Assembly: GCF_002910905.1 (NCBI RefSeq) | Contig: NZ_NEUE01000088.1 | Span: 1 to 39,685, forward strand | DNA length: 39,685 nucleotides | Source of the DNA: Streptomyces sp. SM11 | Lineage (GTDB): Bacteria; Actinomycetota; Actinomycetes; Streptomycetales; Streptomycetaceae | Direction: 5' to 3' | Part shown: in pieces, positions 1-9,772 of the stretch | Numbering within the stretch: position 1 is the stretch's first letter | Layout of the letters: each line of letters starts with the position of its first letter | Notes under the pieces: generated by a model | What the model saw: only the letters and a program-made list of their open reading frames with translations | Databases searched by the model: none | What the model was told of the DNA's origin: nothing | Position numbers and translations under genes: made by a program

Positions 1-669
1 ACCCCCCACGTCACCGTCCGCGGCGAAGCCCACCTCGAAGCCGACCCCGAAATCGCCCACATCACCATCACCCTCACCGCCCGCGGCACCGACCGCCGCA
101 CCACCCTCGACGACCTCACCCGCCGCAACACCACCACCCTCGACCTCATCAAGACCTACGGCGACACCATCGAGAAACTGGAAACCGGCACCCTCGCCAT
201 CCGCCCCGAACTCACCCGCCACGGCCGCGGCGAACGCATCCGCGCCTACCACGGCAGCATCCAACTCACCGCCACCCTCAGCGACTTCACCACCCTCGGC
301 GAAATCTTCGCCCGCCTCGCAGACCAGGACCTCACCCGCATCGACGGCCCCTGGTGGGCACTGCGCCCCACCTCCCCCGTCCACGCCGCCGCCCGCCGCC
401 AAGCCGTCCAGGAAGCACTCCAACGCGCCCGCGAGTACGCCGAAGCCCTCGACACCCGCCTCGGCGCCCTCCTCGAACTCAGCGACACCGGCACCCACGT
501 CGGCCCCCGCACGACCCGCGCCGCCTTCTCCGCCCACGCCGTACCCTTCGCGGCCGCCGGCGCGGAAGCCGCCACCGACGCCGCACCCGTCGACCTCGAA
601 CCCGTACGCCAGAGTGTCGACGCCCAGGTCGAAGCATCCTTCACACTCATCCCGCCGCACCTCGGATAA
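1..669 (+). CDS. SIMPL-domain (DUF541) protein, 5' end outside the window
   Basis: The first 222 residues read from base 1 are an open frame ending in TAA at 667-669; the start lies upstream. The segment opens with TPHVTVRGEAHLEADPEIA, the usual beta-strand opening of SIMPL/DUF541 proteins (oxidative-stress or interaction proteins of the BP26 type, often periplasmic or cytosolic). It continues with the long helix (TTLDLIKTYGDTIEKLETG) and the paired-strand region (GSIQLTATLSDFTTLGEIFARLAD) characteristic of the family. Little N-terminal sequence can be missing, because the domain seems almost complete. The role in Streptomyces is not established. Codon use matches the neighbours. The gene is followed by a small hairpin and then pyruvate kinase on the same strand. 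I am fairly sure of the family and unsure of the function. Confidence 0.8.
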   Translation, partial: TPHVTVRGEAHLEADPEIAHITITLTARGTDRRTTLDDLTRRNTTTLDLIKTYGDTIEKLETGTLAIRPELTRHGRGERIRAYHGSIQLTATLSDFTTLGEIFARLADQDLTRIDGPWWALRPTSPVHAAARRQAVQEALQRAREYAEALDTRLGALLELSDTGTHVGPRTTRAAFSAHAVPFAAAGAEAATDAAPVDLEPVRQSVDAQVEASFTLIPPHLG

Positions 670-708
670 ACGCTCATCAGAGCACCCCGCTGCACAATTC
701 AACACTTG

Positions 709-737
709 TCAACAACCCTTCATCAGAAGGTTGTTGA
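709..737 (+). terminator. Small hairpin between the SIMPL gene and pyk
   Basis: TCAACAACC (709-717) is the exact complement of GGTTGTTGA (729-737), giving a 9-bp stem with an 11-nt loop in which TT and AA can add two pairs. There is no T-run after it. It may be a weak terminator of the SIMPL gene or an operator in the pyk promoter region. The 120 nt between the two genes are clearly richer in A+T than the genes. Confidence 0.45.
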
Positions 738-789
738 GGTGTCATACAGAGCCAAATACCTACCCGCAGGTAAGGTTTAGTCTCGACCC

Positions 790-2229
790 ATGCGCCGAGC
801 GAAAATCGTTTGTACCCTGGGACCCGCAACCGACACGTACGACCAGATCAAAGCCCTGATCGAAGCGGGAATGGACATCGCCCGCTTCAACCTCAGCCAC
901 GGCACCTACGCCGAACACGAAGAGCGCTACCACCACGTGCGCAAAGCGTCCGAGGAGACCGGTCGCAACGTCGGCATCCTCGCCGACCTTCAAGGCCCGA
1001 AGATCCGCCTCGGACGCTTCCGTGAAGGCCCCGTACTCCTTGAACGCGGCGACACCTTCACCATCACCGTCGAACCCCTCGAAGACCAGGGCACCGGCGA
1101 CATCTGCGGCACCACCTACGACGGCCTCGCCACCGACGTCACCACCGGCGAACGCATCCTCGTCGACGACGGCCGCGTCACCCTCGAAGTCACCGACGTC
1201 GACGGCCCCCGCGTCCACACCACCGTCATCGAAGGCGGCATGGTCTCCGACAACAAGGGACTCAACCTCCCCGGCGTCGCCGTCTCCGTCCCCGCCCTCT
1301 CCGAGAAAGACATCGACGACCTCCGCTGGGCCCTGCGCACTGGCGCCGACATCATCGCCCTCTCCTTCGTCCGCACCGGACGCGACATCGACGACGTCCA
1401 CCGCATCATGGACGAAGAAGGCCACCGCCTCCCCGTCATCGCCAAGGTCGAAAAACCCCAGGCCGTCGACAACATCGACGACATCGTCGCCGCCTTCGAC
1501 GGCATCATGGTCGCCCGCGGCGACCTCGGCGTCGAAATGCCCCTGGAACAAGTACCCATCGTCCAAAAGCGCGCCATCAAACTCGCACGCCGCAACGCCA
1601 AACCCGTCATCGTCGCCACCCAGATGCTCGACTCGATGATCGACAACTCCCGCCCCACCCGCGCCGAAGCCTCGGACGTCGCCAACGCCATCATCGACGG
1701 CACCGATGCCGTCATGCTCTCCGGCGAGACCAGCGTCGGCAAATACCCCATCGAGACCGTCCGTACCATGTCCCGCATCGTCGAAGCCGCCGAGGAAGAC
1801 CTCCTCGCCAAGGGCCTCCCGCCTCTCACCGAACGCAACAAACCCCGCACCCAGGGCGGCGCGGTGGCACGCGCGGCCGCCGAGATGGGCGACTTCCTCG
1901 GCGCGAAATTCCTCGTCGCCTTCACCCAGAGCGGCGACACGGTCAAGCGCCTCTCCCGCTACCGCTCACCCATCCCGCTCCTCGCCTTCACCCCCGACGA
2001 AGCCACCCGCGCCCAGCTCAACCTCACCTGGGGCGTCGAGACCTTCCTCGGCCCGAAGGTCGACTCCACGGACGCGATGGTCGCCCAGGTCGACGAAGAA
2101 CTCCTGCGTATCGGCCGCTGCGCGAAGGGCGACGTCGTGGTCATCACCGCCGGCTCCCCGCCCGGCGTCGCGGGCTCCACGAACCTGGTCCGCGTGCACC
2201 GCATCGGTGAAGACGACAGCCCGAAGTAG
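790..2229 (+). CDS. pyk: Pyruvate kinase
   Basis: A 479-residue cytosolic enzyme converting phosphoenolpyruvate and ADP to pyruvate and ATP, the last step of glycolysis. The start MRRAKIVCTLGPAT is the canonical N-terminus. Visible landmarks are the substrate-binding segment ARFNLSHG (31-38), the B-domain lid at about 70-165, the catalytic signature VIAKVEKPQA with Lys219 and metal ligand Glu221, and ARGDLGVEMP (242-251). The length is normal for a bacterial type II enzyme, with a C-terminal allosteric domain from about 350 onward. ATG at 790 has no Shine-Dalgarno sequence (the upstream bases are tctcgaccc). A TAGTCT hexamer at 778-783 would place transcription start at the ATG, so a leaderless mRNA is possible. 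Streptomyces usually carry two pyk genes; this sequence does not say which this is. Confidence 0.97.
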   Translation: MRRAKIVCTLGPATDTYDQIKALIEAGMDIARFNLSHGTYAEHEERYHHVRKASEETGRNVGILADLQGPKIRLGRFREGPVLLERGDTFTITVEPLEDQGTGDICGTTYDGLATDVTTGERILVDDGRVTLEVTDVDGPRVHTTVIEGGMVSDNKGLNLPGVAVSVPALSEKDIDDLRWALRTGADIIALSFVRTGRDIDDVHRIMDEEGHRLPVIAKVEKPQAVDNIDDIVAAFDGIMVARGDLGVEMPLEQVPIVQKRAIKLARRNAKPVIVATQMLDSMIDNSRPTRAEASDVANAIIDGTDAVMLSGETSVGKYPIETVRTMSRIVEAAEEDLLAKGLPPLTERNKPRTQGGAVARAAAEMGDFLGAKFLVAFTQSGDTVKRLSRYRSPIPLLAFTPDEATRAQLNLTWGVETFLGPKVDSTDAMVAQVDEELLRIGRCAKGDVVVITAGSPPGVAGSTNLVRVHRIGEDDSPK

Positions 2230-2235
2230 GGCGGC

Positions 2236-2407
2236 TCAGTATTTCGGCCCGACGTGCGCATCCATGAGGGCGACGGATGCCCGTCGGGCTACGGAGATGT
2301 TGAACGGATCGCTGCCACGAGCGAGGGTCGTCCACTCGACGCCCACGGCGGCTGCGACCCTGCGCGACCAGAGCCAGAGCTCGCTCGCGGGTCCCCATGT
2401 CGTACAT
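2236..2407 (-). pseudogene. Remnant of an HTH-type regulator-like gene downstream of the tRNA
   Basis: The minus strand from ATG 2407 reads MYDMGTRERALALVAQGRS, a typical start of an actinobacterial helix-turn-helix protein. The frame then fails. From about 2345 a different frame reads GVEWTTLARGSDPFNISVA and on to MDAHVGPKY, stopping at 2236. From memory both ends resemble the N- and C-termini of one Streptomyces family (an HTH protein with a LAGLIDADG-like body of about 200 residues). The middle is gone and the two ends are now in different frames, so this is best read as an internally deleted pseudogene. It lies immediately 3' of the tRNA on the same strand. The reading rests on two short blocks and could be wrong; the rest of 2230-2517 holds nothing else I recognise. 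Confidence 0.5.
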
Positions 2408-2517
2408 GCTGCCGAGTTTTGTCGCGCAGGCACCCGACCCGGCGTGGAATGGCACACGCATACTCAGATCAAGTGAAGTTCGTCGAATCACCTTGCGCCT
2501 TGGAATCCAAGGAAAAG

Positions 2518-2593
2518 TGCCCCAGGTGGGATTCGAACCCACACTGTCCGCTGTTTGAGAGCGGCCTCTCTAACCAAGTTGGAGTACTGGGGC
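2518..2593 (-). tRNA. tRNA with CAA anticodon (nominally Leu), class I shape
   Basis: The minus strand gives a 76-nt cloverleaf. The acceptor stem GCCCCAG/CTGGGGC is 7 of 7 paired and the discriminator is A. The D-arm (CTCC...AGAG, with GG in the loop) has a C-A mismatch at 13-22. The anticodon arm is CCGCT-CTCAAAC-AGCGG and reads CAA. The variable loop is 5 nt (ACAGT), and the T-arm is GTGGG-TTCGAAT-CCCAC. CCA is not encoded. By anticodon it would decode UUG as leucine, but normal bacterial leucine tRNAs are class II with a long variable arm, which is absent here. The gene lies in the gap between pyk and pdtaR and reads away from pdtaR. Confidence 0.93.
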
Positions 2594-2648
2594 CTTAGAA
2601 AGGAAGGGTCATTGCTGCCCTGCGCGTCACTACCTTACAGGAGCTAGG

Positions 2649-2690
2649 TAGGCTCGTGGCAGCAGTATCTGCCCCATACCGAGGAGCCCC
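2649..2690 (+). promoter_or_regulatory. Candidate pdtaR promoter -10 and ribosome binding site
   Basis: TAGGCT at 2649-2654 fits the TANNNT -10 pattern of the main Streptomyces sigma factor. GAGGAG at 2681-2686 lies 4 nt before the GTG start at 2691 and supports that start. No convincing -35 is visible. The same 100 bp must also hold the tRNA promoter on the other strand. Confidence 0.4.
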
Positions 2691-3347
2691 GTGACCACCC
2701 CCGAGTCGCCCCAGCCCGTAGACGCCGTCGACGACGACAAGTCGCACGTCCCGCCGCTGACGACCCGCGTCGTCATCGCCGAGGACGAGGCACTCATCCG
2801 CCTCGACCTCAAGGAGATGCTGGAGGAGGAGGGCTACTCCGTCGTCGGTGAGGCGGGCGACGGGCAGCGGGCCGTCGAGCTGGCCCGGGAGTACAAGCCG
2901 GACCTCGTCATCCTGGACGTGAAGATGCCGGTCCTCGACGGGATCTCCGCCGCCGAGAAGATCGCCGAGGAGTCCATCGCCCCGGTCCTGATGCTCACCG
3001 CGTTCTCGCAGCGCGACCTGGTCGAGCGGGCCCGCGACGCCGGGGCCATGGCGTATCTGGTGAAGCCGTTCAGCAAGAGCGACGTGGTGCCGGCCATCGA
3101 GATGGCCGTCTCCCGGTTCGCGGAGCTGAAGGCGCTGGAGAGCGAGATCGCGGACCTGTCCCAGCGGCTGGAGACCCGGAAGCTGGTGGACCGGGCGAAG
3201 AGCATCCTGCAGACGGATTACGGGCTCTCCGAGCCGGCCGCGTTCCGGTGGATCCAGAAGACGTCGATGGACCGTCGGATGTCCATGCAGCAGCTGGCGG
3301 AGGCGTTGATCGAGGACGCCGAGGAGAAGAAGAAGTCGGCCGAGTAG
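2691..3347 (+). CDS. pdtaR: ANTAR-domain response regulator PdtaR
   Basis: A 218-residue cytosolic two-component regulator that acts on RNA. The receiver domain (about 25-145) has the acidic pocket E31-D32-E33, phospho-acceptor Asp76 in LVILDVKMP, Thr103 and Lys125 in YLVKPF. It is followed by a coiled linker and an ANTAR domain (about 150-212; RLETRKLVDRAKSILQ and AFRWIQKTSMDRRM). ANTAR domains bind paired hairpins and antiterminate transcription. The protein matches Mycobacterium tuberculosis Rv1626 (PdtaR), whose partner is the histidine kinase PdtaS; no kinase gene is in this window, as usual for this orphan arrangement. A Shine-Dalgarno (GAGGAG) sits before GTG 2691. About 22 N-terminal residues precede the domain. 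The neighbouring liv cluster is convergent and separated by a strong bidirectional terminator. Confidence 0.93.
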   Translation: MTTPESPQPVDAVDDDKSHVPPLTTRVVIAEDEALIRLDLKEMLEEEGYSVVGEAGDGQRAVELAREYKPDLVILDVKMPVLDGISAAEKIAEESIAPVLMLTAFSQRDLVERARDAGAMAYLVKPFSKSDVVPAIEMAVSRFAELKALESEIADLSQRLETRKLVDRAKSILQTDYGLSEPAAFRWIQKTSMDRRMSMQQLAEALIEDAEEKKKSAE

Positions 3348-3365
3348 TCGCGTACGCGTACGACA

Positions 3366-3411
3366 GCGAGAGGCCCGCACCCGGAGGAAGTTCCGGGTGC
3401 GGGCCTCTCGC
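3366..3411. terminator. Bidirectional terminator between pdtaR and livF
   Basis: A perfect 20-bp stem is formed by 3366-3385 and 3392-3411 around a 6-nt loop (ggaagt). It lies between two convergent genes and can serve both. No clear U-run follows, as often in Streptomyces. Confidence 0.9.
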
Positions 3412-3429
3412 ATACGTACGGCAGGAGCG

Positions 3430-5096
<1,667 letters not shown>

Positions 5097-5100
5097 GTGA

Positions 5101-6891
5101 TCACGCCCCCGCCTTCGTGGTGCCGGCGGTCTGGTCGGTGAGTGGGACGTCCGGTGGGGTGTCGGGTTGGTCGGTCTCGTGGAATTCGAGCTGCTTCCTG
5201 CGGTCGGCGACGAGTCCTTCGGGGCGGAAGCGCATCAGGAGGATGAGCGCGATGCCGAAGAGGAAGAGCTGGTAGTCCTGCATGAACTGGAGCTTGGCCG
5301 GGATGAGGTAGAGCAGTGCGGCGCCGACGAGGGGTCCGCTGAGGGTTCCCATGCCGCCGAGGATGACGGCGGCAAGGAGGAAGGCGGAGTTCGGGGGTAC
5401 GGAGCCGGCGAACTGGTACTGCTCGGGCGTCACGGTGTAGGAGACGTGGGCCTGGACGGTACCGGCGAGTCCGGCGAGGGTGGCGCCGAGGGCGAAGGCG
5501 AGCAGTTTGAGCCGGAAGGCGTTGATGCCCATGGCGGTGGCTGCGGTCTCGTCCTCGCGGATGGCGACCCAGGCGCGGCCGATGCGGGATTCTCCGGAGC
5601 GTCGGAAGACCAGGACGACGACGGCGGTGAAGACGAGCATCAGCAGGTAGTAGTTGGCCGACCTGCCGAGGGTGAATCCGGCGATGTTGTGGCTGGTGCC
5701 GAAGTCGAAGCCGAAGAGGTTGAGGTCGGGGATGCTGGGGATGCCCTGGGAGCCGTTGGTGAGGTCGGGGCCGCTGACGCCGTTGAGGGCGTTGACGGTG
5801 AGGCGGAAGATCTCTCCGAATCCGAGGGTGACGATGGCGAGGTAGTCGCCGCGCAGTCGCAGGGTCGGGGCGCCGATGACGACGCCGAAGACGAGTGATG
5901 CGGCGGCGCCGGTGAGGACGGCGGCCCAGAAGGGGAACTGGACGCCGACGGGGGAGAGGGGGGAGCCGGAGACGAGGGCGGCGGCGTAGGCGCCGACGCC
6001 GAGGAAGGCGACGTATCCGAGGTCGAGGAGGCCGGCGAGGCCGACGACGACGTTGAGGCCGAGCGCGACGGTCGCGAAGATGAGGATGTTCGCGCCGATG
6101 AGGGCGTACTGCTCGTTCTGCTGGGTGAAGGGGAAGCAGAACGCCGCGATGAGTGCGGCGGCGAGGGTGACGTTGCGGTGCTTGGTGGTGAGCCGGGTGA
6201 TGCGGGCGATGAGTCCGGCGCGGGTGAGTGCCGTGAAGCCGAAGGCGACGCTGATGATGTAGCCGATGAAGAGTTCGGCGTAGTCGGTGTCGATGCCGTA
6301 CGTGAAGACGTGGAGGGCGACGCCGAAGGCTCCGGCGATGATGAGGATCTCGGCCCAGTTGGGGAGTTCCTTGGCGCGTGTGGGCGCGGGGGCGCGGAGG
6401 CTGTTGACGAGGCGGTTGAGCGGGGTGGGGCGGGTGGTGTCGTCGAGTTCCTGGTCGCTGGGGAGGCCGAGGGAGGCGACGGTGGCGATGATGGCGCCAG
6501 CGAGGCTGACCCAGGCTCCGGGTTCCAGGTTGACGACGCCGCCGAGTTTGGCGGCGATGGCGCCGATGGCGTAGCCGGTGGTGCCGAGGACGCCGAGTGC
6601 GGCGAGTCGGACGGGGCTGTTGGTGCCGCCGGGGGTGAGGAGGTGAAGCCCCTTGATCCCGTAGCCCGAGAGGGCGAACAGGAGGGTGAGGGCGGCGCCG
6701 ATGAGGGTGAGGACCTGGAGGCCGCCGGGGTAGCCGGTGACGGTGAGGTCGCCGGGGAATTCGGCGGTCCAGGTCCAGGCGAGGAAGGTGCCGATGAGGG
6801 TGATGGCCGCGCCGGCGGTGGTGAGGTGGCGGGCCGCGGGCAGCGCGATGAGCGCGCTGGCGGCGGGTTTGGTGTTGGTGGTCATGGTCAT
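5101..6891 (-). CDS. livM: Branched-chain amino-acid ABC transporter permease LivM with long N-terminal membrane extension
   Basis: A 596-residue inner-membrane permease. The C-terminal half (from about 270) is a normal LivM, with GLNVVVGLAGLLDLGYVAFLGVGAYAAAL, the permease loop GRAWVAIREDETAATAMGIN and LVGAALLYLIPA. The first 260 or so residues add several further hydrophobic segments (for example LTTAGAAITLIGTFLAWTW, VLTLIGAALTLLFALSG and EILIIAGAFGVALHVFTYG) that ordinary LivM proteins of 300-430 residues lack. I place the start at ATG 6891, whose A is shared with the livH stop (TGATG). GTG 6894 is an alternative that adds one residue. It pairs with LivH to form the channel. Confidence 0.9.
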   Translation of the reverse strand: MTMTTNTKPAASALIALPAARHLTTAGAAITLIGTFLAWTWTAEFPGDLTVTGYPGGLQVLTLIGAALTLLFALSGYGIKGLHLLTPGGTNSPVRLAALGVLGTTGYAIGAIAAKLGGVVNLEPGAWVSLAGAIIATVASLGLPSDQELDDTTRPTPLNRLVNSLRAPAPTRAKELPNWAEILIIAGAFGVALHVFTYGIDTDYAELFIGYIISVAFGFTALTRAGLIARITRLTTKHRNVTLAAALIAAFCFPFTQQNEQYALIGANILIFATVALGLNVVVGLAGLLDLGYVAFLGVGAYAAALVSGSPLSPVGVQFPFWAAVLTGAAASLVFGVVIGAPTLRLRGDYLAIVTLGFGEIFRLTVNALNGVSGPDLTNGSQGIPSIPDLNLFGFDFGTSHNIAGFTLGRSANYYLLMLVFTAVVVLVFRRSGESRIGRAWVAIREDETAATAMGINAFRLKLLAFALGATLAGLAGTVQAHVSYTVTPEQYQFAGSVPPNSAFLLAAVILGGMGTLSGPLVGAALLYLIPAKLQFMQDYQLFLFGIALILLMRFRPEGLVADRRKQLEFHETDQPDTPPDVPLTDQTAGTTKAGA

Positions 6892-7820
6892 CACGCCCGA
6901 TCCGCGACGCGTTCGCCGAGCAGGCCCTGGGGGCGTACGAGGAGGACGATGATGAGGAGCGCGAAGGCCCATACGTCCTTCCAGGCACCGCCGCCGAAGA
7001 GTTCCATGCCGGGGACTTCGCTCATGTAGCCGGTGGCGAGTGCTTCGGCGACGCCGAGGACGATGCCGCCGAGCATGGCGCCGTAGATGTTGCCGATGCC
7101 GCCGAGGACGGCTGCGGTGAAGGCCTTGAGGCCCATGATGAAGCCCATGCGGAAGCCGATCTGGCCGTTCTTGAGCCCGTAGGCGACGGCGGCGACGGCG
7201 GCGAACGCGGCACCGATGGCGAAGGCCATGACGATGATGCGGTCGGTGTTGATTCCCATGAGCTTGGCGGTGTCGGGGTCCTGCGAGGTGGCCTGCATGC
7301 CGCGGCCGGCCCGGGTCTTGGAGACGAAGAAGCCGAGGGCGAGCATGCACAGGGGCGCGGAGACGAGGACGAAGATGTCGCCGCGCTGGATGGTGGCGCC
7401 GAGGATGTCGAGGGCTTCGCCTTCGAACTGGGGGAAGGAGCGGTCCTTGGTGGCGTCGGGGTACCACATCCACACCGCCTGCTGGAGGGCGAGGGAGAGC
7501 CCGATGGCGGTGATGAGTGGGGCCAGGCGTGGTCCGCCGCGCAGGGGCCGGTAGGCGAAGCGTTCGGCGGCCATGCTGATGGCGACGGCGGAGATGACGC
7601 CGCCGACGATCATGAGGGGTATCGCGGCTATGAGGGAGAATCCGGACGGAAGCCCGAGGTAGACCGTGAGGGCTCCGAAGCCCCCGATCATGAAGATCTC
7701 GCCGTGCGCGAAGTTGATGAGCTGGATGATTCCGTAGACCATCGTGTAACCGATCGCGATGAGACCGTACATCGCGCCGAGGATGAGTCCGTTGGCCAGC
7801 TGTTGCGGCAGTTCGTTCAC
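6891..7820 (-). CDS. livH: Branched-chain amino-acid ABC transporter permease LivH
   Basis: A 309-residue integral membrane permease, the LivH partner of LivM. It opens with the family pattern NELPQQLANGLILGAMYGLI, then YGIIQLINFAHGEIFMIGG, and carries the ATPase-contacting loop KTRAGRGMQATSQDPDTAKLMGI. It ends in the LLVRPQGLLGERV signature. The GTG start at 7820 is chosen because GGAGG lies 8 nt upstream and the usual N-terminus begins there; a longer reading upstream has no family support. It is separated from livK by 113 nt containing a hairpin, and is directly coupled to livM. Confidence 0.95.
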   Translation of the reverse strand: MNELPQQLANGLILGAMYGLIAIGYTMVYGIIQLINFAHGEIFMIGGFGALTVYLGLPSGFSLIAAIPLMIVGGVISAVAISMAAERFAYRPLRGGPRLAPLITAIGLSLALQQAVWMWYPDATKDRSFPQFEGEALDILGATIQRGDIFVLVSAPLCMLALGFFVSKTRAGRGMQATSQDPDTAKLMGINTDRIIVMAFAIGAAFAAVAAVAYGLKNGQIGFRMGFIMGLKAFTAAVLGGIGNIYGAMLGGIVLGVAEALATGYMSEVPGMELFGGGAWKDVWAFALLIIVLLVRPQGLLGERVADRA

Positions 7821-7853
7821 CGCAGGGCCTCCGTGGAGTGGTTCGGATACGGC

Positions 7854-7888
7854 ACCGCGCGGGAGGGCTCGTAGCGCTCCCGCGCGGT
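7854..7888 (-). terminator. livK-livH intercistronic hairpin
   Basis: ACCGCGCGGGAG (7854-7865) pairs perfectly with CTCCCGCGCGGT (7877-7888), a 12-bp stem. There is no U-run. A hairpin after the binding-protein gene is a common way to make more binding protein than permease, by partial termination or by protecting the upstream mRNA. Confidence 0.7.
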
Positions 7889-7933
7889 CTGGTTGCTTTG
7901 CGTGACGGTGGCGGGCTGTGGCCCGGCCGGTGG

Positions 7934-9163
7934 TTACTCGATGGTGCTGCTGACCTTGGAGACCCACTTGCCGCCGGTGACCTGGTAGGCGGTCATCAGG
8001 GTGTTGGTGGTGTCGCCGAACTCGTCGAAGGAGACGGGGCCGGTGACGCCGTCGAACTTGACCTTGTCCATGGCGGCGAGGATCTTGGCGCGGGCGTCGT
8101 CCGCGGGGATCTTGCCGTCGTTCTCGGCGGCGACGATCTTGACGGCCTCGATGATGGACCAGGTGGCGTCGTAGGTGCCGCCGCCGTAGGCCTCGTAGGC
8201 GTCCTTGTAGCCGGCCGTCTTGTAGTCGGCGATGAACTTCTTGGCGGAGTCGAGCTCTTCGACGGGCTTGCCGACGGAGGTGGCGATGTCGCCTTCGGCT
8301 TTCTTGTTGAGCTTGATGAAGTCGGCGCTGTACATGCCGTCGCCGCCCATGAAGGGGAGCTTGATGTTGTCCTTGATCTGCTGGCTCAGGGGGGCGCCGG
8401 CGGGGTATTCGCCGCCGTAGTAGACGGCCTTGGCGCCGGAGCTCTTGACCTTGGTGGCGACGGAGTTGAAGTCGCGGTCCTCGGGGTTCACGTGGTCGGT
8501 GCCGACGATCTTGCCGCCGAGTTCGGTGAACTTCGCCTTGAAGGAGGCGGCGAGACCGGCGCCGTAGGGCTTCTGGTCGTCGATGAGGTAGACGTCCTTG
8601 ATCTTCGCGGTCTCGAAGAGGTACGTGGCCGCGAAGGCGCCCTGGATCTGGTCCGTGGTGGAGGTGCGGAAGTAGGAGGCGTAGGGGCGCTTCTTGTCGC
8701 CGGTCTTCCAGTTGTTGCCCTGGGTCAGCTCGGTGCCGGTGTTGGCCGGGGAGACCTGGGTCAGCTTGGCGTCGTTGAGGGGCTTCTGCATCGACTGGGC
8801 GACGCCGGAGTTCAGCGGGCCGACGACGCCGAGGACCTCTTTGGTGTCGATGAACTTGACGGCGTTCTGCTGGCCGACGGAGGGCTGGGCCTGGTCGTCG
8901 AGGGCCTGGAGCTTGAAGGTGACGCCGGGGACGGTCTTGTCCTTGTTGGCCGTGTTGACGGCGAGCTCGGCGGAGTTCTTGATGCCGAGGCCGAGGGCGG
9001 ACAGGTCGCCGGTGAGCGGGGCGTCGAGGCCGATGACGACCGTCTGGTTGCCGTTGCCGCCGTCGCTGCTGCCCTTGCTGTCGTCGCGCGAACCGCAGGC
9101 GGTGAGGGTGAGTGCTCCGGTGGTGAGCACTGCGGTGAGTATGAGCGAAGAACGGTGTCGCAC
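7934..9163 (-). CDS. livK: Branched-chain amino-acid ABC transporter substrate-binding lipoprotein
   Basis: A 409-residue extracytoplasmic lipoprotein with type 1 periplasmic-binding (Leu/Ile/Val) fold. The signal peptide is MRHRSSLILTAVLTTGALTL followed by lipobox LTAC, so the mature protein would be anchored at about Cys23. A Ser/Gly/Asp-rich linker precedes the ligand domain beginning TVVIGLDAPLTGDLSALGLGIKNSAELAV. GTG 9163 has AAAGGA 7-8 nt upstream. It is the first gene of livKHMGF and delivers ligand to LivHM. Related Streptomyces proteins are annotated for branched-chain amino acids; the sequence alone does not fix the ligand. Confidence 0.93.
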   Translation of the reverse strand: MRHRSSLILTAVLTTGALTLTACGSRDDSKGSSDGGNGNQTVVIGLDAPLTGDLSALGLGIKNSAELAVNTANKDKTVPGVTFKLQALDDQAQPSVGQQNAVKFIDTKEVLGVVGPLNSGVAQSMQKPLNDAKLTQVSPANTGTELTQGNNWKTGDKKRPYASYFRTSTTDQIQGAFAATYLFETAKIKDVYLIDDQKPYGAGLAASFKAKFTELGGKIVGTDHVNPEDRDFNSVATKVKSSGAKAVYYGGEYPAGAPLSQQIKDNIKLPFMGGDGMYSADFIKLNKKAEGDIATSVGKPVEELDSAKKFIADYKTAGYKDAYEAYGGGTYDATWSIIEAVKIVAAENDGKIPADDARAKILAAMDKVKFDGVTGPVSFDEFGDTTNTLMTAYQVTGGKWVSKVSSTIE

Positions 9164-9696
9164 GAAAAGTCCTTTCCCTGGCGCGGCCTCCTCTGCTTGA
9201 GGTGCCGTGTCGATCGCCGGGCCGTACTGGTTTGGTACAGGGCCGTGCAGCAGACGCGCCCGGCGGCGCGGTGACTGGCGGTGACTCTAAGCGCAGCCGG
9301 GGGCCATCGGGACTGGTCGGCGGCGGATGTGACTCTCTTGTTATGCCCTTGAGCAAGGCTTGAGGTTCCTGTGAGGACATGTGGGGGTTTCGCCTGGAGT
9401 GCGAAGGGGTCACATGGTGAGAACGCGCAGCTCTGCTAAGGGGCTTGAGGTGATCTTGGTGCTGACGCGGTCCGGTGGCGGGGGAGGGCGCGGCGGAGCG
9501 TCCCGGGTGGTTCCGGCCGGGGTGTGCGGCTGGATTCCGCATTGCCTGCGTGTTACGCAGTGTTACATCGGCGTTCGGGGCCTCGGGGTCGTTGAGGCTG
9601 ATGTGACTGCTGAGTGGCTCATTGAACGCGCTTTGGGGTCAAGGGTGTTGACCGAGTGTGGTGGGCAACATCCTTTCCTTGGTGGGGGTATGGCAG
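9164..9696. other. Long intergenic region upstream of livK
   Basis: About 530 nt without a credible gene on either strand, between livK and the terminator of the thioesterase gene. The livK promoter must lie here, but I find no clear -35/-10 pair. Visible elements are a repeated GTGACTCT (9281-9288 and 9329-9336), a small dyad CCTTG-AG-CAAGG (9347-9358) and the dyad at 9546-9560. These could be regulator sites for amino-acid control of liv. Confidence 0.5.
9546..9560. promoter_or_regulatory. Candidate operator upstream of livK
   Basis: CTGCGT-gtt-ACGCAG is a perfect dyad. Its right half overlaps a direct repeat of TGTTAC (9551-9556 and 9561-9566). The bound protein is unknown; it is about 390 nt from livK, so its relevance is a guess. 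Confidence 0.35.
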
Positions 9697-9736
9697 CGCC
9701 CGGCCGGAATGCGCGTGGTGCGATTCCGGCCGGGCG
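9697..9736 (-). terminator. Terminator of the thioesterase gene
   Basis: CGCCCGGCCGGAAT (9697-9710) and ATTCCGGCCGGGCG (9723-9736) form a perfect 14-bp stem with a 12-nt loop, 37 nt past the stop of the leftward thioesterase gene. Confidence 0.85.
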
Positions 9737-9772
9737 GGGGTGGTGGCGGTGCGGGGGTGTGTGCGGTGCGTG

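Noticed and set aside
6891..9542. 883-codon open frame on the minus strand ending in livH
   Set aside because: Only the last 309 codons are a real protein; upstream it runs out of frame through livK and has Arg/Pro-rich shadow composition.
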